From: Augochlora pura
Taxonomy: Eukaryota; Arthropoda; Insecta; Hymenoptera; Halictidae
NCBI RefSeq assembly: GCF_028453695.1
Contig: NC_135778.1
Span: 8,054,853 to 8,118,852 of the forward strand
Direction: 5' to 3'
Length of the DNA stretch: 64,000 bases
Under the pieces are notes generated by a model, which was given only the letters and a program-made list of their open reading frames with translations, was not told where the DNA came from and made no database searches. Made by a program: the position numbers and the translations under genes. Of this stretch, positions 31,571 through 43,648 are shown piece after piece; the stretch's first letter is position 1; each line of letters begins with the position of its first letter.

Positions 31571-32579
31571 ATAAAATCAAATTAAGAATCGTTATTACAC
31601 TAATAATATTATAATTTAATAATCGCACTAAAATGTTACGCCCTCAAAAACGGCGGATTTCCAAGGGAACATAAACTCGAAGAACCGCGACTCGATGGAC
31701 GCGAACAGTAATTAGGGGCGTGGACAAGCACGCGTACGTAGTTAGCGATACGTCAAGGTGGTTCTGGGTCAGTCGAATCGCACGGTGATTAATAATGCGC
31801 CGGGGTTAACGAGGTAACGAGCGAATAGCAAAGGAGGTATCTCAGCCGACGGATCGGATTTCTAAAATGAAAAGGTGCTCCCACGCGTAGACGACGAACG
31901 GTCGTCCATAAGAAAATGGCATCTCTGCGTTAAGGCTGTGGTTTGTTCGTCGAACGACAATGTTTCGCGCGGCCACTTCCGGCGAACGGAGCGCAGCCGG
32001 AAGATTTAGCGTGCCGATGCTCGCCGTCCCGCGTTATGCCATAGAACGGTTTATTGCGAAAGTTTTCGAACGCGTGATTCCGCGGCGAGTTAGGAAGTCG
32101 TTTCAGCGCCGCCACGTGAAGGAGCAACGACGCTATCCGACGACGCTTAACCGAAGAAATTTACTGACTCCGACGGTCATCAATGATTCAGTACATTACC
32201 GGTAATTCGATTGCCGCGCGAGTCGCACGAACATTTCGATTGTAGCCGGCTTCTGCTCTGTAGAGCCAGCAGCCGTTCGTCGATTCGTTGACAACTACCC
32301 TGCTAGCGGCTGCTGTTCGCGGTCGCGCGGCGCAACGTTTATGCAGTTTAATCACTTGCAGTCGAACGGCGAGTACGACGCACCCGCTAACGATTCTCTT
32401 CCATTGCTTTTCAAAATATGTTCCGCGTTGTTAAATTTGTTTGTTTGTGGGATTAGCTGAATTGGTGGTTTTGGAAACGGTCTGAGTACTTTTGTATGGA
32501 AATTGAGCGGTTAGAGAGGAAGTTTTTAAGTCGTTTTGAAGACGTCCGGTGTATGACATCTGGGACGTCATTTTATGGA
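31571..32579. other. CpG-rich unique region
   Basis: No recognisable gene or repeat. Frames near 31930-32205 overlap on both strands. Confidence 0.4.
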
Positions 32580-32815
32580 TATAGGCTATAAGTATACAGT
32601 ATGCGATATACGATGTATCATATACAATATACAGTATACACTACAGTGTATATAACATACAATACATATAATACAATACATACAATATACAATACACAGT
32701 ATACAATATGTCTTATGAACTATGAATAGACTATAAATATACAATATACGTTATAAGATATACAATATACGATATGAAATATACAATATGGAATATACAC
32801 ATTTTGGCAAGGTTA
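32580..32815. repeat. ATACAATATAC minisatellite
   Basis: Words such as ATACAATATACAGTATAC and ATACAATACAT repeat irregularly over about 235 bp. It resembles the 36400 array. Confidence 0.85.
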
Positions 32816-33306
32816 TGTCAACCTTAAGGAGTCACATTTAAAAAAAAAACATAAAAGAATATACATATACTGTGTCAATATATCACACTACACATTTCGA
32901 TCTAAAATCCTGAAAATTTACTCTTCCTATTTAAATAATAGCAATTATTAATTAAATAAACGATATACACATTAAATAAAATGAACAATATACCCACTAC
33001 TACAATCGACAACGAAAAGTGCTAAACAGTCTTATCCCACCTACAGAATAAACAATTTCTTATACGAATTTTTCTTACACGAAAACATTTAAAAAGCATA
33101 AAAAGATTCTTTCCGCAAACAAATACAATTTCACGGTGAAATTATGCAAGAAAGAGCTGGTCTTTCGCAGACCAAGCGAATTTATTCGCCGCGGCGTCTC
33201 TCCCGGGGTAGAGCCACGGGGGGATTAAAATCGCGCCACCTCGTTATCGGCTCGACGATCATTTTTCAATTGTTCCGCAGCGTATTAGAAAGCCAGGACG
33301 GGGAAA
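32816..33306. other. Unique DNA
   Basis: AT-rich to about 33120, then CpG-rich. No feature seen. Confidence 0.4.
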
Positions 33307-33336
33307 GGGGGGGGGGGGGGGGGGGGTGGGGGGGGG
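33307..33336 (+). repeat. Poly-G: 20 G, T, 9 G
   Basis: The longest G homopolymer of the window, likely to form G-quadruplexes and to be length-variable or mis-sized in assembly. Confidence 0.95.
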
Positions 33337-33784
33337 TGGCCGTAGGAAACGGTGCTCGCCAATTTTTATCGAGCTCGGCACCATTCCCGGATAGTCCCCG
33401 ATACATCTTTCACCGGGAATGGCCATCGAAGCCGGGAACTTTTCGAATCAATTACAATCATAAGCCTCCCTCTCGGTCGTCCCGGTAATATTCGGGGAAA
33501 CTTTTTCACGGTAATTTCCATATCCTGTCTGTCCGGGCGGAGCCGCGGGGAGGGAGGGGAGGGGAGAGAGGGCCTCTCTTCGATCGCGTCCGGTACGAAC
33601 GTTTTCACGAGCCGGCGTATACGTTATAACCCGGCCCCGGAATTATCTGGCCAATTAATCGAGACAACGACGTGGCCAGAAAATTGGCGAACGATACCAC
33701 CGTCGCCGCTGCGTGGGGGCTGGGATACCAAGGAACCGAAGAATCGTATCGTCGGTTTTCCCACCGGCAGGCTTTCCCTTCCGA
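33337..33784. other. CpG-rich unique region
   Basis: A 171-codon plus-strand frame (33352-33867) runs into the following CT tract. It has no recognisable content and is not called. Confidence 0.4.
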
Positions 33785-34140
33785 ACTGTCTCCTTTCCTC
33801 TCTTTCTCTATTTCTTTTTCTCAGTCTCTCTCTATTTCTCTTTCAGTCTCTCTCAATTTCTCTTTGATTCTCTCTTAGTCTCTCGCACAGTCTCTCTCTC
33901 TCTCTCAGTCTCTCTCTATTGCTCTCTCTCTCTCTGTCTCTCTTTCTCAGTCTCTCTCTCTTTCTCAGTCTCTCTCTCTTTCTCTCTGTGTCTCTCTCTC
34001 TATATATATTTCTCTCTCTCTATATATATATATTTCTCTCTCTCTCTCTATATATATATATATTTCTCTCTCTGTATCTGTCTCGCTCTCGCTCCCTCTC
34101 TCTCATTATTTCTCCCTCTGTCTCTCTGTCCCTCTCTTTC
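33785..34140. repeat. CT tract with four (TA)n blocks
   Basis: CAGTCTCTCTC units dominate to about 33990. TATATATATTTCTCTCTCTC then recurs with growing TA length near 34002, 34021 and 34050. This is a compound microsatellite like that at 31055. Confidence 0.9.
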
Positions 34141-34822
34141 CAACTCGCTTGCCCCGTTCTTCTTTTCGCGGAGCTCTTTCCCCGCCGCGTTTCTCAAGTT
34201 CTTCGACGACTTCGAAGATTCGTATCTGGAGAGGCCGGGCGACGCTGGATACCGATAGAAACTCGCCTAACTTGGACCATTAACAGGCCATAGGGTTGAA
34301 TCGTTATGGCGAGTTCTCGAAGGAACCACAACGCGTTATCCGCAACGGAAGTCCGTAACCGAGCGTTGGTCTCGCTCTAGCCCCCGGTTCTTTCTCGTCC
34401 CTCCCCCTCCCCGCCCCGCCCTCCCAACCGTTACCGGCCAACCGCGAAACATTCTGCGAGTCCCTGTCATCGGGCCGACCCAGTGACATCCGCCGATGCC
34501 ACACTGTCTCTTGGCACGTGTTCCGCTTAGAGAGGCTCATAAGACGTTCGAGACGTGTTGAAGTCGTTTTGGTTTTATAACACAGGACGTTTCCAAACCG
34601 TCCGTAGGACATTCAGGACGTCTTTAAGACGTCCTTGTACTATCCAGGCTAAGATAGTTTAACCATATTTTAATGTTACAACTTTATATGCGCAACAGAA
34701 AGAAAGACGTCTCGGAAAATGCAATTCTAGGTTCAGAAAATCAATTTGTAATTAAACTTTGTAATTAAAAAAAAAGATGAATTTGTGCACTGATATTATA
34801 TACATATATGCGTCGCCAATGA
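34141..34822. other. Unique region
   Basis: Mixed DNA with GACGTYY words repeated near 34545-34640 (ACGTTCG, GACGTCC, GACGTCT), a weak local repetition. No gene evidence. Confidence 0.4.
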
Positions 34823-35070
34823 TGAACCCTTTGCGATCGTCTGTCAATTATAAACCATCACTGGAAATTATAAAAATAACTCCCATCAAATTTGTTTATA
34901 TTTAAAACATTGCAGAAGCTATTAATTGTTGCACGAGTCACAAAACTCAATTGCATAATGTATAAAATCTTCCAGATTATATAAAACTGGTTTTGATTAT
35001 ATAAATATTATAGGCCTGAAAAAAAGGTTTCGAATTTCCAGTTAAAACGACTCCAAACGCAAGGGATTGA
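34823..35070 (+). mobile_element. Family A TTAA-type MITE, complete but mutated
   Basis: TGAA-CCCTTTGCGATCG on the left and CGCAAGGGA-TTGA on the right, so both TTAAs carry one change. The core ACGAGTCACAAAACTCAATT is at about 34934. Length is 248 bp, close to the 14803 copy (249). Confidence 0.8.
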
Positions 35071-35736
35071 GCTCGAAGGTAGGCTCCTTGTAACACGCCT
35101 CATGCATCGCCGCCTATTGTTCGCAGCTGATTGCAGTCGATCAGAACGAGTCCGTTTAAATTGTCCGAGCACGATCGGATCGGCGTTAGCGTTCTTCCGG
35201 CGGTCGAGAAATTAATTTTTCATTCGAGAGAAGATTGATACGCGCGCGCGCGAGCGCGAGCGCCGAGAGTTACGAGCTACCAGTTGCACGGATCAGCTAG
35301 TACACTCAATTATCCTTTGTACCGGCTGCCAGCAGATTTGAATTCCTCCCGAGACCATTACTTACGGATATTCCAAGGTTATCTATATATTGTTTCGCTT
35401 CGTCCTGTCTCTTTCCTTTCCTTCTTCTTTTTCTTTTTCGTTTGTTTGCTTGTTGGCCGATGAAACGCGCGCACAGGTGTGCCGACACAAAAGCCCGGTA
35501 TTGTTCCCGAATCGTTTTACCTCTCGTCGTCCGAGCAGCTTCCACTGGAAACGTTCCTTTTCACAGCGTCGTATCTTTTGTTCCTTGGTTAATCAAACGG
35601 CACGGAACGCGTGCATGGACGGGGCTTCACGATATCGTATTTAATAGCGTCCGGACGGTTCCGGATAAATCGCGAGATTAATGGCAGCCGCATTCGATTT
35701 TTAATATTCCACGTTTCGTCGCGAACTCGCGTGACT

Positions 35737-35740
<4 letters not shown>
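35071..35740. other. Unique region with (CG)n-rich patch
   Basis: GCGCGCGCGCGAGCGCGAGCG near 35242 is a short alternating purine-pyrimidine patch. No gene is recognisable; an 84-codon frame from a TTG at 35390 begins in CT-rich sequence. Confidence 0.4.

Positions 35741-35781
<41 letters not shown>
35741..35781. repeat. (GA)20 microsatellite
   Basis: Perfect dinucleotide repeat. Confidence 0.98.
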
Positions 35782-35784
<3 letters not shown>

Positions 35785-36399
35785 CACGGTCGGTGCTGGA
35801 CCGTAAAGTTGGCTCGATAATCGACTCGACCGCGACCGAAAGAAAATTGTACGATTCCAGTCGTGTAGGAGGGTAACGCGCGGTATCCTAACCGAGAAAG
35901 GCTATAATTCCGCCGTAACGAGAGAAGTGATTGTTGTTTCTCGTATTACTGCGGCTCATCCCGGCCTGCGAAATCATATTCATCGGGAGCGATATACTCT
36001 TGAAATTCAAATGAGCCATTCCGCCGCACATTCTGCGCCGTGGCGCCGATTACCCTAAATCAGCCACTTCTTGCCTCGAAAATGGCGCCGGTGCACTTTT
36101 CTATCTGCTGGAAGACGCGGCTCGGTTTTCATCGACGACCCCCCTCCCCCCTCGCCCTTATTACAATTTCCGGACTTTTTTTGAGAATGGCGATGGATAG
36201 TCTTCTCTCCATATCCCTCTCTCTCTCTTGCACTTATTCTTCCTCTCTCTTTCTCAAAGAGGTTAGGTTAGAGATTTATCGATTAAATGAGGAGCTGCGA
36301 CGATAGTAAAATGGAGTTTTTAATTATGTTTGAATATAGAGTAAAAGTAGACTGTAAATGTACATTAGAAATAAATATGTAATATTAATAAGTAAATGT
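35782..36399. other. Unique region with short CT run
   Basis: CpG-rich unique DNA with a CT run at about 36208-36258. No gene evidence. Confidence 0.4.
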
Positions 36400-36575
36400 A
36401 TAATATGGGATATATGAGATACTGTATGTAGTTTGCAATGTACAATGTTCAATGTATAGTGTGCAGTGTACAATATACAATGTTCAATGTACAATGTATA
36501 AGATACAATGCACAATATTCAGTCTTAAATATAAAATATTCAATATACAATATTCAATATACAATGTACGATACA
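36400..36575. repeat. ACAATGTTCAATGTAC minisatellite
   Basis: Words ACAATGTTCAATG and ATATACAATATTCAAT repeat irregularly. The unit resembles those at 1375, 11763 (reversed) and 32580. Confidence 0.85.
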
Positions 36576-37284
36576 CAATAAGACTACAGAGGTTTTAACT
36601 TCCATTGTGATACAAATTTTGTTATTTTATACAATTTACAATAAATATAGATGTTCGCAACTTCTCACGTGATACAGAATTTACCAAATGACCCTGTAAT
36701 TTACACTGTAAATGTTTAAGAATTACATCTCGAACAATATCGCGTCATGATCGAATTAAATTTGCCTTCTACAAACTCTTTAATACTTACATTATATAAT
36801 ATAATAAGAACGATATGTTTACCAAATTAAATTTCGAAGACATGAAATAAAATAAAACACTATTTAATTAATAAAATTAATAAAAACAGTATTTTCTCAG
36901 CAACGAGTCTGGAAGTCACAGCGTTACCTTGACGAGCACGCGGCCTTATAAATAAGCGTTTGGGGGGTGGCTCTGAAAACGGGCCGAGAAGACGGGACCA
37001 CCGGGCCGACGATTGAAATTTCAGACGCGGATTTGTTTCGGACAGCCGCGCCACGCACAGGCTAATTCCGCGTCGGTTATATGAAAGTCAGCGGCAAACC
37101 ACGAGCATCCGCATTCCCACAGGCGCGTAACGCATGGCAGAGATGTCACGCGGTCCAGCCCGGTCCGCACGCATCTATATACCTACGCGCTGGAATACAT
37201 ATGTGCAGACGTACATGCACACGTATGTACGAATTCGCGTATCCCTGTCCTCGTACACGCATACACTAAGTATATACATACATA
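36576..37284. other. Unique region
   Basis: AT-rich to about 36900, CpG-rich to about 37250 with TACATACATA words before the next element. No gene evidence. Confidence 0.4.
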
Positions 37285-37415
37285 CAGTCAGTCCCATAAG
37301 TATTCGTACCCTCATTGCTTATAAGAGAATTATTGCAAAATTTTGCACGCATTCCATGATTTCAACAGATTGCTCTTATAAGCAATGAGGGTACGAATGC
37401 TTATGGGACCGACTG
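37285..37415. mobile_element. Short Tc1-like MITE (131 bp)
   Basis: TA flanks both sides (37283-37284, 37416-37417). Ends are CAGTCAGTCCCATAAGTATT and, reversed from the right, CAGTCGGTCCCATAAGCATT. The inverted repeats extend through CGTACCCTCATTGCTTATAAGAG, leaving only about 45 bp between the arms. The TA target and CAGT ends indicate the Tc1/mariner superfamily. It is almost a pure hairpin. Confidence 0.9.
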
Positions 37416-37842
37416 TATATGCACAGTTAGGTCGGCTATACTCTGTTGCGTGTCGCGCGCGCACGCAGAGAGGCAGGACGCTCCCCTAACGGCGCGACGT
37501 CGGAAAAACCGGCGCTTTTCCAGTGCGGCGCCGCGCGCGACCTCCAGGCACCGATGCCTATCGTAATTGCCGGTAATGTCAGCTTCGAAACGCCCGCAGA
37601 TAAGGGATCGAACGGCCGCGCCATTTCACGCCGGTTTATATTGCCGGATAATTTGCCGGGACAACGCGAGCTCCGACTCGGCGATCCGCGCGCCGATTGG
37701 CGATCTTTAACCGCCTGTAATTGAACCAGAACAGTCGCGTTATCCAAGCGTATATACTGTATACTCCAATGGCAGGCACCCTAACATCGATTCAATAGGC
37801 AAGGACACTTAGGGGATGACGCGGAAATTGCTTTCGATCATT
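37416..37842. other. CpG-rich unique region
   Basis: Overlapping frames on both strands and no recognisable protein. Confidence 0.4.
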
Positions 37843-37900
37843 TTAACCCCTTACCGTACTTTGACGAGTCCGACTCGTGATGGAAATTAGTATTTAGGTA
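37843..37900 (+). mobile_element. Family B TTAA-type MITE, left end only
   Basis: TTAACCCCTTACCGTACTTT then GACGAGTCCGACTCGTGATG and GAAATTAGTA, nearly identical to 28551, after which homology is lost. Sequence to about 38100 is unassigned AT-rich DNA leading to the mariner remnant. Confidence 0.75.
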
Positions 37901-38129
37901 TCTTTCTTACAAAAGTTCTTGATTTAATCAAAATATGCCCCGTTTGCTTTATTACACCTTTTTTTAACAAGATTTCAATACAGAAATGCCTGCCTTAAAC
38001 AAATTCTGATCATTAAAAGTAATAAACTCTGATATGGAAAATTTCAGACTGCCTTCATTTATTATACTATCTAGCCCGTAAAAACTGTCCTAAATGTTTA
38101 AAATAGTGAAAGTCGGTTGGCGAAAGATC

Positions 38130-38435
38130 TGTATTTTATAAAATTTTATATTTTACTTCATTTAATTTCGCAATTGTTTTGTACGACGTATGCGAAGTTT
38201 TTATGGGGCTAAACAGTATGTAAATGGAGACAGTCCGAAAAATTCCGTACCACAGTTTATTGATCCGAAAAATCAGAATTTCTTGAAGACAGACATCTAC
38301 GAATTAAAATCGCGTCGGAAAAAGTGTATTGAAACATATGGGGCACATTTTGATTAAATCAATGGCTTTTGGAAAAAAGATATACAGCTTTCTATGCTCA
38401 CTTAAAAATCCGATATTTCATATATACCAACCTAA
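38130..38435 (+). mobile_element. Mariner family 1, left-truncated copy
   Basis: Closely similar to 9830-10163. It keeps the transposase tail and the right inverted repeat (ending ACCAACCTAA, then TA at 38436). The left inverted repeat is absent. Confidence 0.9.
38253..38357 (+). pseudogene. Mariner transposase C-terminus relic
   Basis: The same 34 codons as at 9982 with TAA at 38355. PKNQNFLKT is intact, but the W of the RWEKCIE signature is replaced (SRRKKCIE). No catalytic region is present. Confidence 0.85.
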
Positions 38436-38437
38436 TA

Positions 38438-39639
38438 TTATGTTTATTTATCAATTATCGTCGATATAACTATGAAGCAGAATTTTCATGGATCTATTCT
38501 TTTGGTGGAAATTATTTCTTGGATTCTAACTTGTCGTCAAATATTTTTTTTAACGCATTGAATAGCTATTTAAGCGTGCACCACCAGTGGTACACGTCGC
38601 ACGGGATGCGTTAAAGATCGCAAATCGACGGACACGGTGTTTTCGCGGGCCGGCCGGCCAACGGCGGGGAACAAAAATGTCTTTCGTCCCCTCGTCCCTT
38701 TCGTAGGACGGCGCGGACCTCCCTCCGGTCGCATAAATTCTTGATCCCGGCGAACGGAACAAGAAACGGCCTCTCGCGTCGAGCCTACGCTCCGCCATTT
38801 TAATAAACATGAGTGAATCCCGTGATCCCATTACCGGGGACCATCGATACAACCCCCTCCCCCCCCACCCCGCCCGACGTCGCGCAACCGACTCAAGGAT
38901 ACGAGAGAGACGTTCTCGCTGGCGAGAGGGTGTATTAACGATTCAACAGGCCGGTTATTAATAGTGCAATTCTTTCTTACTCGATACCGAGCACGAGCTT
39001 TCTATAACTTCGACGCCGATCCGACGAAGATTGTCGTTCGTGATGGCGGAAGTTTAGCGGCCTGTTAGGGGCTGAGGAGAGGGGATGAGGAGATGGGACT
39101 GTAAGCGAGACGGGTGATTTTACGGGGGTTGGTATGATGGTTGTTTGTCAGTGTTGATAATGAGTAGACCGAGGATTTTGTTGGAACTGTGTTGTTCATA
39201 AAAAATTGATAGGGTTGATTGGTAAGGTTATGATAAGTTGTAGGGAGCAGTGGACGTCTTAGAAATGGCCAGTTTATGTCTCTTGTTCATTTTCCTATTT
39301 TCTTCTCTTTTTTTTCGTGGTTGGGAAGCAGTGGTGCGAAGTCTTTGGGGTAGAGGATATTTGTTGCGATTGAGATTGGTTTTGCTGGTGGTCGAGTAAT
39401 TATTAGGTTTATATTTATTGTGTTGTGTCAAAGTTATGGCACGCGAAAACACCGTGTGCAGTTAACAGCGCCGGCAACAACGCGTGCTAGGGTCGCGTGG
39501 GTTCGGCCATGGCAACGCGGAGATGGTCCGCGGGACCTTGCCGGACACGACTCCCACGGGGACCGCGGCCCTCCGACGCGGAAAACCTGCTCCCGATGCT
39601 CCCTGGCTTCCACCGGCCTCGGATAAACCCAGAGTCCAT
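38438..39639. other. CpG-rich unique region
   Basis: Alternating CpG-rich and mixed DNA. The 39440-39640 block is strongly GC-rich against its surroundings and open in several frames on both strands, none recognisable. Confidence 0.4.
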
Positions 39640-40080
39640 GACAAACACCTTCCAGGTTTATGCTGGACCGTGCCGACATGTTTGCTTTTGTTAAGCAGAA
39701 CGACGAATTTCTGTATTTTATAGGAAAACCTCTACATCCAAGGCACGGAACTTTTATTAGAGTTCAGGTATATCTGTAAGTATGCTAGGCACAAAAATGC
39801 GTACTGTCGCCTAGCTTACTAGTTCTTCTATACAGTCCTAGTTCTTCTATACAGTCGGTATAATTATAGCTCTTCCACCGTGCCTTCCTATGAACCATTA
39901 AATCTAATTATTTACACTGGTTTTATACTACACGAGTGTTTTATTCCACACAACCCCTGAATAGGTTTGAGGTTCTGTCTATGGTAGATCCGAATTTTGC
40001 GGTAGAATTATACGGACCCAGAATTCCGACTGGCTCGTCGCGCGTTTCGAACCTAACCTCAATCTACAATTGAATCCCCC
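39640..40080 (-). other. Possible LTR-like or old TE segment
   Basis: On the minus strand this holds several AATAAAA-type signals (at about 39752 and 39940 on the plus axis) with GC-rich sequence next to it, as an LTR might. No matching second LTR, primer-binding site or polyprotein is visible, so this is weak. An exact 19-bp duplication lies inside (listed separately). Confidence 0.2.
39819..39856. repeat. Perfect 19-bp tandem duplication
   Basis: CTAGTTCTTCTATACAGTC occurs at 39819-39837 and again at 39838-39856. Confidence 0.97.
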
Positions 40081-41680
40081 CCGTCCTCTCCCTCTCTTGG
40101 ACGTTGATTCGGTCGCGAATTTTCCATAGTGTTGGTAACGGTTGGTAGTCCGGTTTCTGTCGTAATCTAAGCTGTCGCCGTTGTTAGCGGCGTTGATTTT
40201 CCGAGCATCGTTCGTAACGTTTCGGCTGTAAACGCGGCACTTTCGTGTCCGCTGTTTAGAAGCGGGAACATCTGCGACACCGGTAAATGAAACGGTCTGC
40301 CGGGCGGCGTGTTAGAGGCTAGAAATTAACGGCAGAACTAATGGAAGGACTCGGTGGACTGCATGGTCTACGTTTAAGGAGGATTGGCGCTGCGTTTTCT
40401 ACCCTTGGGTTTCGACGGTGTCGTTCCCTTGATTGTTTAGTCTACGATGAAAATTAACGGGGTTCTAATGAATTATTTTGATGGTTAGAGGAAGAGATAG
40501 GAATATGGGATGGTTGTTGCACTTCTTTTTTATTATTTGCAAGATGGTTTTAGGGTAGTTAACCCTTTGCCGTGACATTTTCTTTATTAGTGCAATGCTC
40601 AGGACTTTTTCGACTATAATAATTTTTTTAGAAGGGTAATATAATTTGAAAATGTAGTGCAAACATTCTAAATAAATATACTGATCATTTAATACTGTAT
40701 ATAAATAAATATTATGTGCATATTAAATATTATTTATATACTGATTTTTTAATTGATGTAGAATCGAATATCTAGAGACAGTATTAATGATAATAAAATG
40801 TATAATAATAATAATAATAATAGGAATATGAGATAGTACTATTTTTCTAAGAAAGTTATAACCTCGAGTTATGGCCCTGGGTTTAATAGATGGGGTGGGT
40901 GTTGTGTCACGTGGACTTGCCATAGGGGATGTTCCCCTTGAAGTACTCGGAAATGGACTTCAATCATCTTCGCGATAATTATTTCTTAGTTTTTCGTTCG
41001 TTCTATTTAATTTCGTACGTGATGTCTGAAAGAAGGTGATTAACCAGTTTATTTTACAGTTATAGCAATATCTTTTATAATATAATAATAATATGAGACA
41101 GTCTTACAATTCTCTCGGTTACATGTCTTATATTAATCAATATTTCACATTTTTATTATTATTTCATAACTAAAGACACAATAATTTCAAAATTGTTTTA
41201 GCATTGTTAAACTATGATTAATATAGAATAACTTATTTTACTCACTTCTTTAAAAAAAACAGTGAACAAGTAACAGAAAGTTGCAATTGAAGAATCAGTT
41301 ACAAAATAACATCGTCGCTTGAAACAAGAAATAAGAAATAAGCAACATTTAGGCAACAAATAAACGAAGGTTAATAATAATGGGTTTCACCAAACGTCGC
41401 AAAAATCATCAAATATTAATCATAATAAAATATATTTCTATCCTATATAACTCAACGCTATAGCGTCCCAAATTACTACCCTACCTCACCTTTACTATCA
41501 AATCAGTACAATTACACACAATCCATATTACCTTAAAAAATAAAATAAAACAAAATGATAACAAACATACACCAGTGTCTCAAACTAATTTCAACACATC
41601 CACAGAACATCTCTACTTCAAATAATCGATGATGCATCAACGCTTACTGCTAGCTCACGCTACGCCCACGTGCGAATATA
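40081..41680. other. Unique region, AT-rich after 40440
   Basis: It contains TTAACCCTTTGCCGTGACAT at 40559, a probable left end of a family A/B element without a recognisable right end, and an (AAT)n run at about 40801-40822. No gene evidence. Confidence 0.45.
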
Positions 41681-43559
41681 GGTTACGTGTCACAAGTTTT
41701 ATATATCACTATGAAGCTCCGAAATAAAGACAAATTTATATCAACGCCTACTAACATCACGAAAACTATTAGTGACAAGTCCAGCAGATTCTTCACAGCG
41801 TCCGGCGAGATTTTGAAAACGATGAACGTCTCCGGGGGTGGCGAAGGGGCGGGGGATGCGTCCGCTCGGATCGGGGCTCGTTGAAAGCGCGTATTTGCTC
41901 GGCAACCGGGACGTTCCCGTTCCCGAAGGGGATGGCGAGTTGACGATACCTGTCCGCGAGTGTCCAATTACCCTCGCCGAACAAGCGAGGGGATGTCCGT
42001 TCCTGAAACAGTTGTCGACGGTGGTTCGTCAGAATCGATTAGATGGGTGGTAGCTAAGAAGCTGAGCGGAGGCGGCGGGGTCCGCGGTGGAGAAGGGGTG
42101 GGCGACGAGGACTCGTGTGCGAGGTGGTGGCGTCGCGTTGTTCGCCGGTGAGAAAAATCGTTCTAGGTAAATTCTGTCTCCTCCGTCGGGTGTCCGAAGG
42201 GCGGGCCAAGTGGGGTGGGCCCAAGAAGAAGAAGGGTTGCCGCCGGGAACACGTAATCCGGGCTAGCACCGGTAATAGAGTGGAACTTACGCGGAGTTTA
42301 AGGGCGCCGGTAGCGACGAAGCAATGTTACGAAATGGGGCAGTTTTACAGGCAGTAAAATGTTGATTGGAATCCAGCCGATCGTTTCTCTCTTGGTACCA
42401 ACCCTTCCACCCTCGTTCCGACCCGTTACAACCGTCCTACCCCCGTTTCGCCCTGCCGCCACCACCCCCGGCCGAACACAGCCATCGCTGCACCCTGACG
42501 TTGGCCTCGCTCCCAAACAGCGCGCGCCCCGCGACCGTTGCATTGCTTTTCCAATGCATACCAAGCGTGCATACGCGTGTTTCCGTAATATGTAATAAGC
42601 AACCGGGGCCCCCCTCCCGAGTTGCTTGCCGAGCAATATAATCGGGAACTGCAGCCCCCCCTCCGACGTCCGTCGTCCCTGCTCCTCGTCTCCCCGGTCC
42701 CCCCGTCCCTCGACCTCGAATCGCTCAAAACAATTCACGTTTCGCCGCGTCCGATGGCTCTTGGGACGCTATGATTAACCCATTAACTCTCGCGCAATAA
42801 AACAGGACGATGTTTGCAAGGGCCGCGCCCTTACGCAGCACCGTGTCTTCGCGCCCGCTTTTCTTTTTCAATTCTATTGTGCCGCAGGTCTGCGTTACTG
42901 CTGCTGATTTGTTTTTTACTGTTTTGATTTGTTTTTTGTTTTACCGGGCGATTTTTATCTGTTATTGTTCGACCAGTGAACGATTATTCCGTTTGGTAGT
43001 TTCTGTCGAGTACTTTATATGGAGACGTTGGTATTGTAAATTAATTTTGCAGTCGTTGTTCGAGAGTGGAAATACATACAGAGCAATACCCATCGCTAGT
43101 TAATAAAGAATTCATCACTTTATAAATAATTAATTCGTCTTAAAATCAATAACTCATTGATGAAATAGTTAACTAAATTCGTTAAAAAAATTCAACAAAC
43201 CTTCACCGCATCCAGACAAACTGCACAATCGCATCCATACCACCGAAAATCATTTTATTTTTGTTAACTCAACATTCGTCCCCAACGAATCTTAAATGGT
43301 TCAAGAGTAATATATTTATTTATTGCAACCTTACTGCCAAGAAATTGGACTTGGTTTACAAGTACCTAAAAATACGCTTCCACCTTGACCCTTTATTCTT
43401 TACATTCAAACCCTCTCATTTTTTACTCTCATACCTACTGACTAAACTCTGCCTTCTACCTTCCATCTTCCACCCTTCTCTCCTTCCATTTCACCTGCTT
43501 TGCCTTTGCCTTATCCTTAGTCTCACACCCTAAAATCCTAACAGTGCCCTACAAGCAAA
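41681..43559. other. CpG-rich then AT-rich unique DNA
   Basis: 41830-42760 is CpG-rich with overlapping frames on both strands (up to 146 codons, minus, 42298-42738), none recognisable. A TTAACCCATTAACTCTCGCG sequence at 42775 may be a MITE end. 43110-43559 is AT-rich. Confidence 0.45.
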
Positions 43560-43648
43560 GAATAAAAGTCTAACAAAGAGTAAAAATCTCGCGAACAATA
43601 AAAATCTCGCAAACAGTGAAAGTCTCGCAAACAATAAAAATCGTCTCG
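43560..43648. repeat. 18-bp tandem array, five units
   Basis: Units start at 43560, 43578, 43596, 43614 and 43632 with consensus CAATAAAAATCTCGCAAA. Confidence 0.95.

Noticed and set aside
36263..36275. GGTTAGGTTAG, an insect telomere-like word
   Set aside because: Only two units; no array, so not telomeric.
39640..40080. Solo LTR or retrotransposon relic
   Set aside because: Polyadenylation-like signals only; no TG...CA bounded repeat, target duplication or polyprotein could be shown. Kept at low confidence.
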